Numbered from the stretch's first letter, positions 16,875 to 25,918 are shown. The stretch: DNA of 40,517 bases from JAJDFU01 sp964641965 (GCA_964641965.1 CAZXLD010000045.1:1-40517), one strand, 5' to 3'. Made by a program: numbers and translations. The notes: generated by a model not told the origin, from the letters alone.

Positions 16875-17723
16875 ATGTTTGAGGTTCATCACGCCTATTC
16901 CGGGCCATTTGGTGCCGTGAAGTTTTCGCAAGCGATGTCAAAGGCGAATTTTCATGGTGTAACCAGTGGTATCGCAATCAAATATGTTCAAGAGGGACGG
17001 GAAGATTATGCGGTGCATGGAGACTTGATAAGTGTATCCAAAGGCCAATTTATTCTTTTACGAGACCAAGAATCCTACCATGCCCGATCAAAATCCTCCT
17101 ATTCCAATACGAATGGAGTTTGTATCGATCTGGATTCAGACTTTATATTGAGTCATATTCCGGAATTGTTGAGATGGGAAATCCTGTTTGAATTGCCTTT
17201 TCAATGCAATTACTTTAGTCCCATAGGTCAAACCTTTGATAAACTTACCAATAGCACTAGCTCTTTTGGTGCGGGGGTTGATCCTTTTGAGCTTCTGTTT
17301 CACCAATTTAAGACCGAGCTTTCCCTTTTTGCGGCACAAATCATTCCTTTACAGGAACGGATTCAACCAGAGGCTAAAAAATTGGATACCCAAAAGCACC
17401 TACTTGCTGCATTATTCAAGGTGTATGATTATATCCATCAACACCATTCCGAACCCCTGAGATTGGAATTCTTATCCCGTCTGGTAGGAGTATCTAAATA
17501 TCGACTGATTCGTTTATTCCGTATTTGCTTCCAGCAGTCACCTCAACAATTGCAGGTGGAGTTGCGGATGGGCAAAGCACAAGAAATGATCCAAAGAAGC
17601 CAGTGCTCGCTCACCGAAGTAGCAATTGAATTGGGTTATTCGGATCTGGCTGCTTTTTCCAATCAGTTCAAAAAATACTATGGACAGGCCCCCTCTGATT
17701 TTCGAAAAGACCAACAGTCCTAA
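16875..17723 (+). CDS. AraC-family transcriptional regulator
   Basis: 282 residues. The N-terminal 170 residues form a cupin-like sensing region (YAVHGDLISVSKGQFILLRD). The last 100 are an AraC/XylS DNA-binding domain with two helix-turn-helix units: LRLEFLSRLVGVSKYRLIRLFRICF and LTEVAIELGYSDLAAFSNQFKKYYGQAPSDFR. It begins 17 bp after the membrane subtilase gene, so the two are probably co-transcribed and it may regulate its own operon; this is inference. The ligand is unknown. Confidence 0.88.
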   Translation: MFEVHHAYSGPFGAVKFSQAMSKANFHGVTSGIAIKYVQEGREDYAVHGDLISVSKGQFILLRDQESYHARSKSSYSNTNGVCIDLDSDFILSHIPELLRWEILFELPFQCNYFSPIGQTFDKLTNSTSSFGAGVDPFELLFHQFKTELSLFAAQIIPLQERIQPEAKKLDTQKHLLAALFKVYDYIHQHHSEPLRLEFLSRLVGVSKYRLIRLFRICFQQSPQQLQVELRMGKAQEMIQRSQCSLTEVAIELGYSDLAAFSNQFKKYYGQAPSDFRKDQQS

Positions 17724-17784
17724 GCCGAAAGTTTATGCAACATTTTACAAATCCCTTTGAGGGTAAGACTTGATCTTACCGCTT

Positions 17785-19095
17785 ATGAATCCAAGCGGTA
17801 GCATCAGACTCTTCCCCTTACTATTTCTCCTTGTAGGGTCCTGGAACCTTTGTTGGAGTCAGTTGCCTACTGAGAATTGGACCACTATGGTGGAGGCTTT
17901 CAATCGTCAATATCGAGCGCTACAGATTCCACCTTTAAGAATAGAATTTGCCGATAACCTGAACAGTATCCAGGATTCCAATTCAATACTACAACAGGCG
18001 CAACTATTTGATGCATTAAAAAAGGGCTTGAGCCATTTTGAGGTAACGGAATTATCGGCTAGAGAAAAGCTCGAATTGGACCTACTTCATTGTTTCTTTG
18101 CCCTGAATGAAATACGCATCGGATTGGAGACTCAGTGGGTACAATCTGGCTTGCAATTGGCTCCATCAGGTGGGTTATTGGAAGTACCCAACGGAAAGGC
18201 CTGGTATCGTTATTTCCTGAGGCGATGGATAGACCTTTCCGTAGAGCCGGATAGCCTCTACGCTTTTGGGTTGGCCGAAATAGAAAAGGTAAAAATCCAA
18301 ATCAATAGCATCCAAGCGGCTAGTGGTTTTGATCAACCAGCTTTTCAACATCATATTGAAAGTGCTATCTTTTATCATACTTCCCAACCAGAAGTGCAGC
18401 AGGCGTTTGAGGAATATGCAAATCAAGTTGCAAACGTACTGCCAACGTACTTCGAAGGAATAAGCAGCCTGCCGGAAGTATTTATTCAACCAGGCACTAT
18501 ACCTCGATTAGCGAAAGTCCCGGCTTACTATTCAAATAATACCTTTTATTACAATTTCTTTGACGAGCCCTTCAATAAGCGCCAAGTGGCCTGGATCTAC
18601 TTGCATGAAGCCGTTCCGGGACATCATTACGAATATCATTTTCGGCAAAATCTGGATCTGCTGCCTACTCAATTGCTCTTCAATAATCCTGGTTTTAGCG
18701 AAGGATGGGCGGCCTACATAGAGGAAATAGGAGATGAAATTGGCGCTTACCGCGATGTTTACGATGCATTGGGGAAGTGGGAATGGGATCTGATCCGGTC
18801 TGTGCGGGTCTCACTGGATGTTGGCATCAATTACTATGGCTGGACCGACGAGAAGGCAATTGCCTTTTGGAAAGAACATATTCAGGACCAGGATGCTATC
18901 GGCTATCGAGAAATAGATCGGATTAAGCGTTGGCCATGCCAGGTAATTACCTATAAATATGGAGCAGCTCAAATATTGAGTTGGAAAAAACAATTGGAAG
19001 CCAGGCCCGGCTTTAATTTAAAGTCGTTTCATTTAGATCTTTTGAAGCAAGGGCCATTACCCTTTTCTTTGTTGGAAAAATTGATTTTTAAATGA
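17785..19095 (+). CDS. Secreted DUF885 family protein, putative metallopeptidase
   Basis: 436 residues with a signal peptide (1-25, ending CWSQ). It carries the DUF885 signature YLHEAVPGHHYEYHF (HEAVPGHH at 274-281) and the downstream GFSEGWAAYIEE, whose Glu would complete a zinc site. Family members are predicted metal-dependent peptidases. It is shorter than the roughly 550-600 residues common for DUF885, mainly at the N-terminal side. ATG 17785 gives the better signal peptide; an in-frame TTG at 17770 would add five residues. The next gene starts 41 bp downstream and is also exported. Confidence 0.8.
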   Translation: MNPSGSIRLFPLLFLLVGSWNLCWSQLPTENWTTMVEAFNRQYRALQIPPLRIEFADNLNSIQDSNSILQQAQLFDALKKGLSHFEVTELSAREKLELDLLHCFFALNEIRIGLETQWVQSGLQLAPSGGLLEVPNGKAWYRYFLRRWIDLSVEPDSLYAFGLAEIEKVKIQINSIQAASGFDQPAFQHHIESAIFYHTSQPEVQQAFEEYANQVANVLPTYFEGISSLPEVFIQPGTIPRLAKVPAYYSNNTFYYNFFDEPFNKRQVAWIYLHEAVPGHHYEYHFRQNLDLLPTQLLFNNPGFSEGWAAYIEEIGDEIGAYRDVYDALGKWEWDLIRSVRVSLDVGINYYGWTDEKAIAFWKEHIQDQDAIGYREIDRIKRWPCQVITYKYGAAQILSWKKQLEARPGFNLKSFHLDLLKQGPLPFSLLEKLIFK

Positions 19096-19136
19096 TGTAG
19101 GCTAACTAGCCAGCCTTACCTGAAATTGCAAACCAC

Positions 19137-20066
19137 ATGAATAAACTAGCTCTTCTTTTAGCTGTAGGTTGCTTGATGGCAGCCGGTTTAAAGGCACAAC
19201 TCCAGGATACACTAACCTATTCCATCCAATCCAATCTGGCCTATTTACCACTTGAACAGATGGAAGTGGACAGTTTGCAACGACTAAATCTGTTGATACC
19301 GAATGGTGTTGAATCACCGCCTTTGTTAGTTTGGGTGGGTGGCGGAGCCTGGTCCTTTGTGAACCGTCATCAGGAGATGGACCTGGCCCGAAAGTTTGCT
19401 CGGGCAGGTATCGCTGTTGCCTCTGTTGGGCACCGACTTAGCAAGGGAACGTTTTCGGAAAAAGGTAAGGCAGAAGGAGTGCAACACCCAGCTCATATCG
19501 AGGACTTGGCGGCTGCATTTTATTGGTTGGTTGAGCAGGCAGATAAGTTTGGCTATGATCCGGAAAACATTTTCGTGGGCGGTTTTTCGTCCGGGGCTCA
19601 CTTGACGGCTTTGCTCGCCATGGATGAACGCTATCTGGCTAAATACAAGCTTCAGACCAGCAGTATCCGAGGTATGTTACCAGTAGCAGGAACTTACGAT
19701 ATTCCAGCCTATTATGACGTATTTGTTACCCATGAGAATCCCGAGATTCAAACCTATGCGGACACCCATGTTAAGGATGTTTTTGGACCTGAAGACGGTT
19801 TTGTTGCAGCTTCGCCTGCTACCTACCTGGATAGTCTAGAGATGCCCATGCTGCTCATTTCGGAAGGTGCTTTGTTTGAATACACCCAATCGTTTGAGCA
19901 GCAAATTTGGGAATCCGATTATCGCAATTGTCAAATCTTACACGTGCTCCATTTAGGTCATGGAGGTTTGTGGCGGAATATATCGAGAGCTCCAAACAGT
20001 CAGACCCGGAAGGTTATGATTGATTTTATCGAACGAAATTCGGAGGTGAATGAAAACGTAAAATGA
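19137..20066 (+). CDS. Secreted alpha/beta hydrolase (BD-FAE-like esterase)
   Basis: 309 residues with a signal peptide (1-20, ending LKAQ). It has an alpha/beta-hydrolase fold: an oxyanion segment VWVGGGAWSF (in place of the commoner HGGG), the nucleophile elbow GFSSG with Ser151, and a candidate catalytic His275 in LHLGHGG. It resembles the esterase/lipase group that includes feruloyl-esterase-like BD-FAE proteins. The substrate is unknown. It follows the DUF885 gene by 41 bp and converges on hslR. Confidence 0.82.
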   Translation: MNKLALLLAVGCLMAAGLKAQLQDTLTYSIQSNLAYLPLEQMEVDSLQRLNLLIPNGVESPPLLVWVGGGAWSFVNRHQEMDLARKFARAGIAVASVGHRLSKGTFSEKGKAEGVQHPAHIEDLAAAFYWLVEQADKFGYDPENIFVGGFSSGAHLTALLAMDERYLAKYKLQTSSIRGMLPVAGTYDIPAYYDVFVTHENPEIQTYADTHVKDVFGPEDGFVAASPATYLDSLEMPMLLISEGALFEYTQSFEQQIWESDYRNCQILHVLHLGHGGLWRNISRAPNSQTRKVMIDFIERNSEVNENVK

Positions 20067-20124
20067 TACCTGTAGAAGGTAAATCAAGGATTCTGTTTAG
20101 ACGCTTCTGCTGCATTCTTCTGTT

Positions 20125-20526
20125 CTATTCATCATCATCTTCCCAAAAAAAACCTTTGAAATCCTCCAAGACCCGGCGGTCTTTTTTAGTGGGGCGGCCT
20201 TCTCCTTTAGCGCGTATTTCGGGGCGCCCCTTACCGACATACCAGTCCTGATATTTCATTAACTCTTCTTCCGAGGTGAGATTCTCATAACACTCCCTTG
20301 CAATTGGGGCACCGACCCGCTTGGCGATGAGCTTTTTAACCAAAAAGGTCAAGTGGAACCCATCTTTGCGGACCTGGATGGTTTCTCCTTCGCTGACCAG
20401 ATAAGAGGGTTTCACCGTGGCTTCGCCAATTCGGATTCGCCCCGATTTACAGGCATCCGTTGCTTGAGTACGGGTTTTAAAAATTCGCACACTCCAAAGC
20501 CATTTGTCAATTCGTATTTTTTTCAT
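20125..20526 (-). CDS. hslR: S4-domain RNA-binding protein, Hsp15/HslR type
   Basis: 133 residues with an N-terminal S4 RNA-binding domain (RIDKWLWSVRIFKTRTQATDACKSGRIRIG) and a basic/acidic tail, matching Hsp15. In other bacteria Hsp15 binds 50S subunits carrying stalled nascent chains. The C-terminal EDDDE tail is unusually acidic. It lies downstream of the DUF58 gene on the same strand with 106 bp between. Confident for family, less for heat-shock control. Confidence 0.88.
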   Translation of the reverse strand: MKKIRIDKWLWSVRIFKTRTQATDACKSGRIRIGEATVKPSYLVSEGETIQVRKDGFHLTFLVKKLIAKRVGAPIARECYENLTSEEELMKYQDWYVGKGRPEIRAKGEGRPTKKDRRVLEDFKGFFWEDDDE

Positions 20527-20632
20527 TTAAACGCACACACTTATTCATCTACGACCTTCGTCTAGTAGCAGAAGACCGTTACCATGAAAGTATCCAAAAA
20601 TCCAATAGACTAACCTCAAACCACCTAATCCA

Positions 20633-21559
20633 TCAAACGCGCATTCGACTCCGTTTTACGAGATAGGCTTGCAGAATTTCCCGAAATCCTTTTTGAATAT
20701 CGGCCTCAATAAAGTCGATCCGGTATTGAAGGCATTTCATTTTTAGGTCGCTCAAATAGTTGGCCACCTGTTCCTGGTAAAAAGCCTTTACCTCTTTTGG
20801 CTGCAGTTTCACTCGATCCCCGGTTTCCATATCCACAAATACATGGGGTCGATTGTTGAATTCAAAATCCAGTTCCCGGGATTTATCTACCACGTGGAAT
20901 AAAACGACCTCGTGCTTATTGTACCGCAGGTGTTGTAGGGCTGAAAATAAGCGATCTTGCTCCTCATTCTGTTCAAACATATCACTAAACAAGATGACCA
21001 GCGAGCGCTTATGAATGCTATCGGCGATCTGGTGTAAAGCTTCCGTCGCACTGGTTTTCCGGTTTCGTTCCGGATTTTGGATGAGCTGTTCCAGGTAGGT
21101 AAGCAATAAACGGTAGTGAGAAGTGCTGGATTTGCAATTGGTATGTGTGTTTACCTCCTCGTCAAACAAACTCAACCCAAAGGCATCCCGTTGCCGCTGT
21201 AGTAAATTCATAAGGGCAGCTGCTGCAAGGGATGAAAAACGCAATTTATTGATATACGGCTTTCGATTGTCTGCTTCCGGAAAATACATCGAAGAGGAAG
21301 TATCGATCACAATTTGACAGCGCAAATTGGTTTCCTCTTCAAACCGCTTGGAAAACAGCTTATCGGTTCGGGCATACACCTTCCAATCGATATTGCGCGT
21401 CGATTCACCGGGATTGTATAATCGATGCTCTGCAAATTCGACCGAAAATCCATGAAACGGGCTTTTATGTAAGCCGATAATAAATCCCTCTACCACCTGC
21501 CTGGCGAGCAACTCAAGATTGGAGAGGTCGCGTACCTCGTGTTGATCAAAAAAATTCAT
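20633..21559 (-). CDS. DUF58 domain protein (vWA-like)
   Basis: 308 residues with the DUF58 signature STRNIDWKVYARTDKLFSKRFEEE and a von Willebrand A-like core whose VIDTSSSM segment matches the metal-binding DxSxS site. DUF58 proteins usually pair with a MoxR AAA ATPase and Bat proteins. None is next to this gene: its neighbours are trxA upstream and hslR downstream. Cytoplasmic; function unknown beyond a proposed chaperone-like role with MoxR. Confidence 0.88.
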   Translation of the reverse strand: MNFFDQHEVRDLSNLELLARQVVEGFIIGLHKSPFHGFSVEFAEHRLYNPGESTRNIDWKVYARTDKLFSKRFEEETNLRCQIVIDTSSSMYFPEADNRKPYINKLRFSSLAAAALMNLLQRQRDAFGLSLFDEEVNTHTNCKSSTSHYRLLLTYLEQLIQNPERNRKTSATEALHQIADSIHKRSLVILFSDMFEQNEEQDRLFSALQHLRYNKHEVVLFHVVDKSRELDFEFNNRPHVFVDMETGDRVKLQPKEVKAFYQEQVANYLSDLKMKCLQYRIDFIEADIQKGFREILQAYLVKRSRMRV

Positions 21560-21630
21560 GGAGATAAGGTAATCAGATTCTAAGACTATTGGTGGATAGA
21601 TGATTGGCTAGGAGGCTATCACTTGGATAA

Positions 21631-21667
21631 ACGACAAAACCCCATACTGGTTGACCAGCATGGGGTT
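21631..21667 (-). terminator. Rho-independent terminator of trxA
   Basis: On the minus strand a stem of AACCCCAT plus CTGG pairs with CCAG plus ATGGGGTT, with one internal mismatch and a 4-base loop, followed by TTTTGTCGT. It lies 23 bp past the trxA stop, so it separates trxA from the DUF58 gene. Confidence 0.75.
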
Positions 21668-21689
21668 GATGTAATTTCCGGTGAACAGC

Positions 21690-22010
21690 TTACTGAAGCT
21701 GCGCTTCAATTTTATCGAGCAGAACTTGCTTGCTGGTAGCTCCAACTTGTTTATCTACTACCTGCCCATCCTTCAGGATAAGGATCGTAGGAATGGATCG
21801 AATCCCGAACTTCATAGAAACTTCAGGGTTCTCGTCCACATTAACCTTACCTATCAGCACCTTACCATCATAATCGTTGGATAGTTCCTCGATGATGGGC
21901 CCAACCATACGGCAAGGACCACACCATTCCGCCCAAAAATCTACAACAGAAACACCGTTTCTGTCCATAGCTGTCTCCTGGAAATTCGTATCTGTGAATT
22001 CGAAAGCCAT
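21690..22010 (-). CDS. trxA: Thioredoxin TrxA
   Basis: 106 residues, the standard thioredoxin length, with the active site WAEWCGPCRM (Cys30, Cys33), the cis-Pro segment GIRSIPTILIL and the final helix. It is a general cytoplasmic disulfide reductant, recycled by TrxB (encoded at 14192-15136). It is transcribed alone and followed by a strong hairpin terminator at 21631-21667. Confidence 0.96.
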   Translation of the reverse strand: MAFEFTDTNFQETAMDRNGVSVVDFWAEWCGPCRMVGPIIEELSNDYDGKVLIGKVNVDENPEVSMKFGIRSIPTILILKDGQVVDKQVGATSKQVLLDKIEAQLQ

Positions 22011-22279
22011 TGCAACTTATTTTGAAGATTCAACAATTAACGATAAAAATAACGCTGGAACCGAGTCCAAGGTTCTCTTGTTGTTGTCCCGGCAAGGACG
22101 TTTTGGAACCAACGCTTGTTTTGCAGGGGTAAATCTAAGGATTGTCCCTCTGGCATCATACCTTAAAGTCTGCCCAAATCGTTTTCCTAGCTAAACTTGT
22201 TGGCTAAATAATGCCTTATAGATAAGCTGGTCACCTTCAACGGGTGCGGACCCACCCAAGAATGGTCGTAGTACGAGAA

Positions 22280-23392
22280 ATGAACCGAATGAAATTTTTT
22301 CACCCGATATCCCGACTGATAAGCTCACCCTGGCTCTGGATAGGCTTGGGAGCCGTCAGTTTTTTGGTACGATCATTATTAGTTTCCAAACCCGAATGGG
22401 TGGAGCGCTGGTATAGTAGATGGTTATTCCCGGGCATCCGATCCATCCTGGACTATACCATTGGTTTGTTCCCTGTGCCCTGGATCTATCTGATCACTTT
22501 GTTGATCCTGGTATTATTGGTGCGTTCATTTTTTCCATTGGGGCAAGGAAATTTGAGCTGGCCACAACGCTTATCCACCACAGGGCTTCGATTTCTGGCT
22601 GTGCTGGGGGGAAGCTATTTTTTCTTTTTATTCCTATGGGGATATAATTACATACGCCAACCGCTGGAGGTTCAGCTGGCCTTCGACATGACTCCACTAT
22701 CCGAGGAGGAACTCTGGCAAAATCTGGAAGAAGAAACTCACATCCTGGTCCAACTTCGAACTGATATACCGAGTGTTGATATGGATTCCATAGCCCCGAC
22801 GCTGGATCGGGCTCAGACAGAGACCGCGCTGCGAGATGGGGTAGGGCGGTGGCTACAAGAAAATGGATTTCCGGCCCCTGGTCGTGTACGGGGCCGATTG
22901 CTTTACCCCAAAGGTGGATTTTTACGCTTTAGTTCTGCGGGCATGTACTTCCCTTTCTCCGGGGAGGGTTATGTAGACGCTGGTTTGCATTCCCTACAGA
23001 TTGCTCCGGTCATGGCACATGAATTAGGGCATGGCTTTGGATTCGGCGACGAAGGTACCTGCAATTTTTTAGCTTATGTGGGTTGTCTAAACACAGATGA
23101 CCCCTACCTCCGCTATGCTGGCCAACTCAATTACTGGCGAACTCTGGCCGTCAACTGCAGGCGCTATGATCCGGACCGCTACCGGGCGTTTCGAGCATCG
23201 CTACCCGATGGAATTCAACATGACCTGAATACCATTAACCGGTATTTGCTCAAATATCCGGATCTGATGCCCAAAGTGCGCCATGCTGCCTACAGCTCGT
23301 ATCTTAAGGCTCAAGGAATCGAGGAAGGGATTGCCAATTATAATCGGGTGCTCATGTTGGTGAAAGCCTGGAAGCAGACAAGGAGAAGTTGA
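22280..23392 (+). CDS. DUF3810 membrane protein with HExxH motif
   Basis: About 370 residues. Three membrane helices lie in the first 145 residues (PWLWIGLGAVSFLV, VPWIYLITLLILVLLV, LAVLGGSYFFFLFLW). The extracytoplasmic part has HELGHGFGFGDEGTCNFLAY, the DUF3810 signature, with a zinc-binding HExxH and a downstream Glu. This suggests a membrane-bound metallopeptidase, although the family is uncharacterised as far as I know. The start is unsure: ATGs at 22262, 22280 and 22289 are in frame, with no clear ribosome binding site; 22280 is a compromise. Confidence 0.82.
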   Translation: MNRMKFFHPISRLISSPWLWIGLGAVSFLVRSLLVSKPEWVERWYSRWLFPGIRSILDYTIGLFPVPWIYLITLLILVLLVRSFFPLGQGNLSWPQRLSTTGLRFLAVLGGSYFFFLFLWGYNYIRQPLEVQLAFDMTPLSEEELWQNLEEETHILVQLRTDIPSVDMDSIAPTLDRAQTETALRDGVGRWLQENGFPAPGRVRGRLLYPKGGFLRFSSAGMYFPFSGEGYVDAGLHSLQIAPVMAHELGHGFGFGDEGTCNFLAYVGCLNTDDPYLRYAGQLNYWRTLAVNCRRYDPDRYRAFRASLPDGIQHDLNTINRYLLKYPDLMPKVRHAAYSSYLKAQGIEEGIANYNRVLMLVKAWKQTRRS

Positions 23393-23443
23393 TAGATGTA
23401 TTTTGGTAATGCTGCAATTGGATAATAAAATTAGTTATACCAG

Positions 23444-24274
23444 ATGTGGAGATTCATGCCTATTTCTCGTTGGTCATTTCCAGTTGCCTGTACAATTGCC
23501 GGTATTGGAGGTATTCTTTTCTCCTGTCAACCGGCAACAGCACCAAACACAGATCAATCAGCCAACAAGCTCGTAGCTGTTGCCCCCTCAATTGCTGTAG
23601 ACTTGAATTACGACCAATGGAAAACGGCTATAAACACCGATACCAATAAGCTTGACGTCATCTATTTACCGACCGCTATAAGCATTTCTGAGGAGGGGCA
23701 GGTAACTCAACGGCCTCATCCTATTTTGAAGACCATCCGGGCTAATGGACTTCAAATTGATACGGTCTATACCTTATTTCAAACCCTAGCAGCGAGGGAC
23801 AGTAGTTACCTGTATGAAGTCGGGGGGTTCACTACTTCCGATCAGCAAGCCTACAGGCAATTGGTAGTTTGGAAGCTGAACAATGGCAAAGCACTCCGGG
23901 AATTGGAGTTTATTGCACCAGCCACAAACACCAAACCTTATAAAGACCTCCTGGACCTCCGTAGAGCGGCCTGGATGGAATTGTGCAACAACCACAATGC
24001 CCAAAACCTGGTGCAACAGTTATATTCCGCCAATTCCATCTATTACAATCACAAACCGATACTGGTGGGCCGAGAAGCAATCACCAATGCGTACCAATAC
24101 ATGAACCAGGAGGAATATTCCTTGCAACTAGATCCACTTTTTGTGGAATCCGTGCATGAATCATTAGCCTATGAGGTTGGCCAATGTTCAGGGAGCTATG
24201 GTGGCAAATACCTTCTGGTCTGGCAAAAGAATGCGGAAGGTACCTGGGAAGTTCTAATGGATTCTAATATTTAA
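23444..24274 (+). CDS. Lipoprotein with two tandem NTF2-like domains
   Basis: 276 residues. The N-terminal hydrophobic stretch ends in a lipobox, ILFSC with Cys28, so it is a predicted lipoprotein. Two halves of about 105-110 residues look homologous to each other and to the SnoaL/DUF4440 NTF2-like fold. Each starts with a Trp-containing helix (QWKTAINTDTNKL, AWMELCNNHNAQNL) and later has YEVG, then LVVWKLNNG or LLVWQKNAEG. The second half is the clearer match (YNHKPILVGREAITNAYQYM). NTF2-like domains bind small ligands or act as enzymes; nothing here identifies a ligand. A second ATG at 23456 is possible. Confidence 0.6.
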   Translation: MWRFMPISRWSFPVACTIAGIGGILFSCQPATAPNTDQSANKLVAVAPSIAVDLNYDQWKTAINTDTNKLDVIYLPTAISISEEGQVTQRPHPILKTIRANGLQIDTVYTLFQTLAARDSSYLYEVGGFTTSDQQAYRQLVVWKLNNGKALRELEFIAPATNTKPYKDLLDLRRAAWMELCNNHNAQNLVQQLYSANSIYYNHKPILVGREAITNAYQYMNQEEYSLQLDPLFVESVHESLAYEVGQCSGSYGGKYLLVWQKNAEGTWEVLMDSNI

Positions 24275-24284
24275 TTTTTTTCGC

Positions 24285-24304
24285 CCGTTGTGGAGTGTCA
24301 ACGG
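24285..24304 (+). terminator. Possible weak hairpin terminator
   Basis: CCGTTG and CAACGG form a perfect 6-bp stem with an 8-base loop, just after the NTF2-like lipoprotein gene. The following TTATCTTTATAG is only modestly T-rich. Confidence 0.25.
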
Positions 24305-24355
24305 TTATCTTTATAGTGCCTACAGCAATCCAATTCACCCTAATTCGGTTTGCCT

Positions 24356-24856
24356 ATGATTCGCTTTATCGCCCTGTTGAGCCTCCCCTTCCTTGTTCTT
24401 CCTTTCGTTGGTTCTAGCCAATCGGAGCAAAATCAAAACCCGGATTCCATTCAAATGATCCCCATTGTCGGCTTGCATTCCGACTTCGATGAAGCATTGG
24501 AACGATTCGGGGAGCCTGTTGAATCCGAGCGCGACGAGTCCTATGCCTTTGCTCAGCAACATACCTTTGAAATTGACTTGGGGCACATCATCCTTACGGA
24601 ATGGCAAGGGAAGGTACATCAGGTGATCTATTGGATCTATTTTCAGGATGAACAACTAACCGAACAGAAATACAAATACCTCCTGGATCTTTATGCCGAT
24701 GGAGCTACCTGGAATAGGGTATTGGATAATGGCTTTGGCTATACGTATGTCCGATCGGACCAAAAACAGTATGCGCTTTACAGCTATTGGGCAGATGTAA
24801 GCACCTTTACCACGGCCGAAATCAAGGAAGAATTGGGGAAACGAGAGAAGGATTAG
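24356..24856 (+). CDS. Small secreted protein of unknown function
   Basis: 166 residues with a signal peptide (MIRFIALLSLPFLVLPFVGSSQS). The mature part is acidic and aromatic-rich, with no Cys and no motif I recognise; the segment DFDEALERFGEP and the strand pattern HIILTEWQGKVHQVIYWIYF suggest a small alpha/beta fold, perhaps like the SmpA/BLG folds in which a helix with a GEP turn precedes strands. An in-frame TTG at 24350 is an alternative start. It lies 67 bp before the TIR-receiver gene on the same strand. Confidence 0.6.
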   Translation: MIRFIALLSLPFLVLPFVGSSQSEQNQNPDSIQMIPIVGLHSDFDEALERFGEPVESERDESYAFAQQHTFEIDLGHIILTEWQGKVHQVIYWIYFQDEQLTEQKYKYLLDLYADGATWNRVLDNGFGYTYVRSDQKQYALYSYWADVSTFTTAEIKEELGKREKD

Positions 24857-24923
24857 ATTCGTATCGTTTCAATCTATCCCATTTTCCATCTACCTTGACC
24901 AGTAAGAATTTTGAACGATAAGT

Positions 24924-25853
24924 ATGGACCAGCCAAAGGTATTCATCAGCTATTCTTCCAAAGACGGCGACATTGCCGAGCTTATGAAAATGAAGCTGGA
25001 GGATGCCGGCATTGAAGTATGGCGGGATATCCACGAAATTGCAGCAGGGGAGGAGTGGCGAAATGAGATCGACTATGGATTGTTAAACGCGGAAGCCTTA
25101 ATCGTATTATTAAATCAAAACGCAGCAGCTTCCTCCTACGTAACTTACGAATGGGCCTTTGCGCTTGGTAATGGTAAGCCGGTCATCCCGGTATTGTTGG
25201 AAACCTGTGAGCTGCATCCCAGAATTAAGGTATTGCAATACCTGGACTTTACTGCTCAAAAGCGACCTTGGTCCGTTTTGATTGAGCGAGTAAAGCAGTT
25301 GGCGGCTCCTAAATCTAGTCAACAAAATAACAAGCAGGGGCTTTCCCTGGAGCAAATTATTGATGGGATCAAATCCCTGGCAAACGCCAAGGCTGCTCAA
25401 TCCGACGATGCAAAAGGGCCGGATTTCTCTCGGGCTGCTGCCAAGATGATCAGCGCTACCAATTATTTAAATACGGTTGAAAATCGACTGCATGCAATCC
25501 TCTGGGTAGATGATCATCCAAACAATCAATTGTTTGAACGGGAAGCCTTTCAAGCGTTGGGCTTTACCTTTGACTTGGCAGCTACTACTGCTGAAGCGCT
25601 AGAATTGTTTCAGACCAAGTCTTATGCAGCTATCATTTCAGATATGGGCAGGGCAGCTGGCCCACAGGAAGGCTATGTGCTGTTAAAAGAAGTCCGGCAA
25701 GCCGACAAGGATACGCCCTTTTTTATTTACTCCGGCTCCAATAGCTTGGAGCATAAAATCATGGCTCAAGAAAGAGGTGCTCAGGGGGCGACCAATCGGG
25801 TAGACGAATTGATCGATTTGGTAACTACCCACATTCGACCTCAATCCCAGTGA
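24924..25853 (+). CDS. TIR domain fused to a receiver-like domain
   Basis: 309 residues, no signal peptide, cytoplasmic. Residues 4-127 form a TIR domain (VFISYSSKDGDIAELM, IEVWRDIHEIAAGEEW). Glu76 in VTYEWAFALG lies at the usual catalytic Glu position, so NAD-cleaving activity is possible. A helical linker (140-188) follows. Residues 190-305 look like a response-regulator receiver: acidic pair Asp196/Asp197 in ILWVDDHPNN, phospho-acceptor candidate Asp240 in AAIISDMGR, and Ser270 in FFIYSGS. The Lys normally conserved near the end is missing (GAQGATNRVDEL). No histidine kinase is nearby. The fusion suggests a TIR effector or scaffold controlled by phosphorylation or ligand; this is inference. 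Confidence 0.8.
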   Translation: MDQPKVFISYSSKDGDIAELMKMKLEDAGIEVWRDIHEIAAGEEWRNEIDYGLLNAEALIVLLNQNAAASSYVTYEWAFALGNGKPVIPVLLETCELHPRIKVLQYLDFTAQKRPWSVLIERVKQLAAPKSSQQNNKQGLSLEQIIDGIKSLANAKAAQSDDAKGPDFSRAAAKMISATNYLNTVENRLHAILWVDDHPNNQLFEREAFQALGFTFDLAATTAEALELFQTKSYAAIISDMGRAAGPQEGYVLLKEVRQADKDTPFFIYSGSNSLEHKIMAQERGAQGATNRVDELIDLVTTHIRPQSQ

Positions 25854-25860
25854 CGATAGT

Positions 25861-25900
25861 TACCTGGTAATTCCCAGTTACCGGCTAACTTAACCAGGTA
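25861..25900. repeat. Nested inverted repeats between the TIR-receiver and MDR genes
   Basis: TACCTGGT (25861-25868) and ACCAGGTA (25893-25900) are inverted 24 bases apart. Inside, GGTAA and TTACC pair with a 7-base loop, and the left arm is part of the odd palindrome TTACCTGGTAA. It could be an operator, a structured leader or a weak terminator without a T-run. Confidence 0.5.
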
Positions 25901-25918
25901 TAGCTTAATCCTAAGACC

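Noticed and set aside
16294..16977. Minus-strand open frame of 227 codons
   Set aside because: Antisense to the catalytic part of the subtilase and the AraC start; composition fits a shadow frame.
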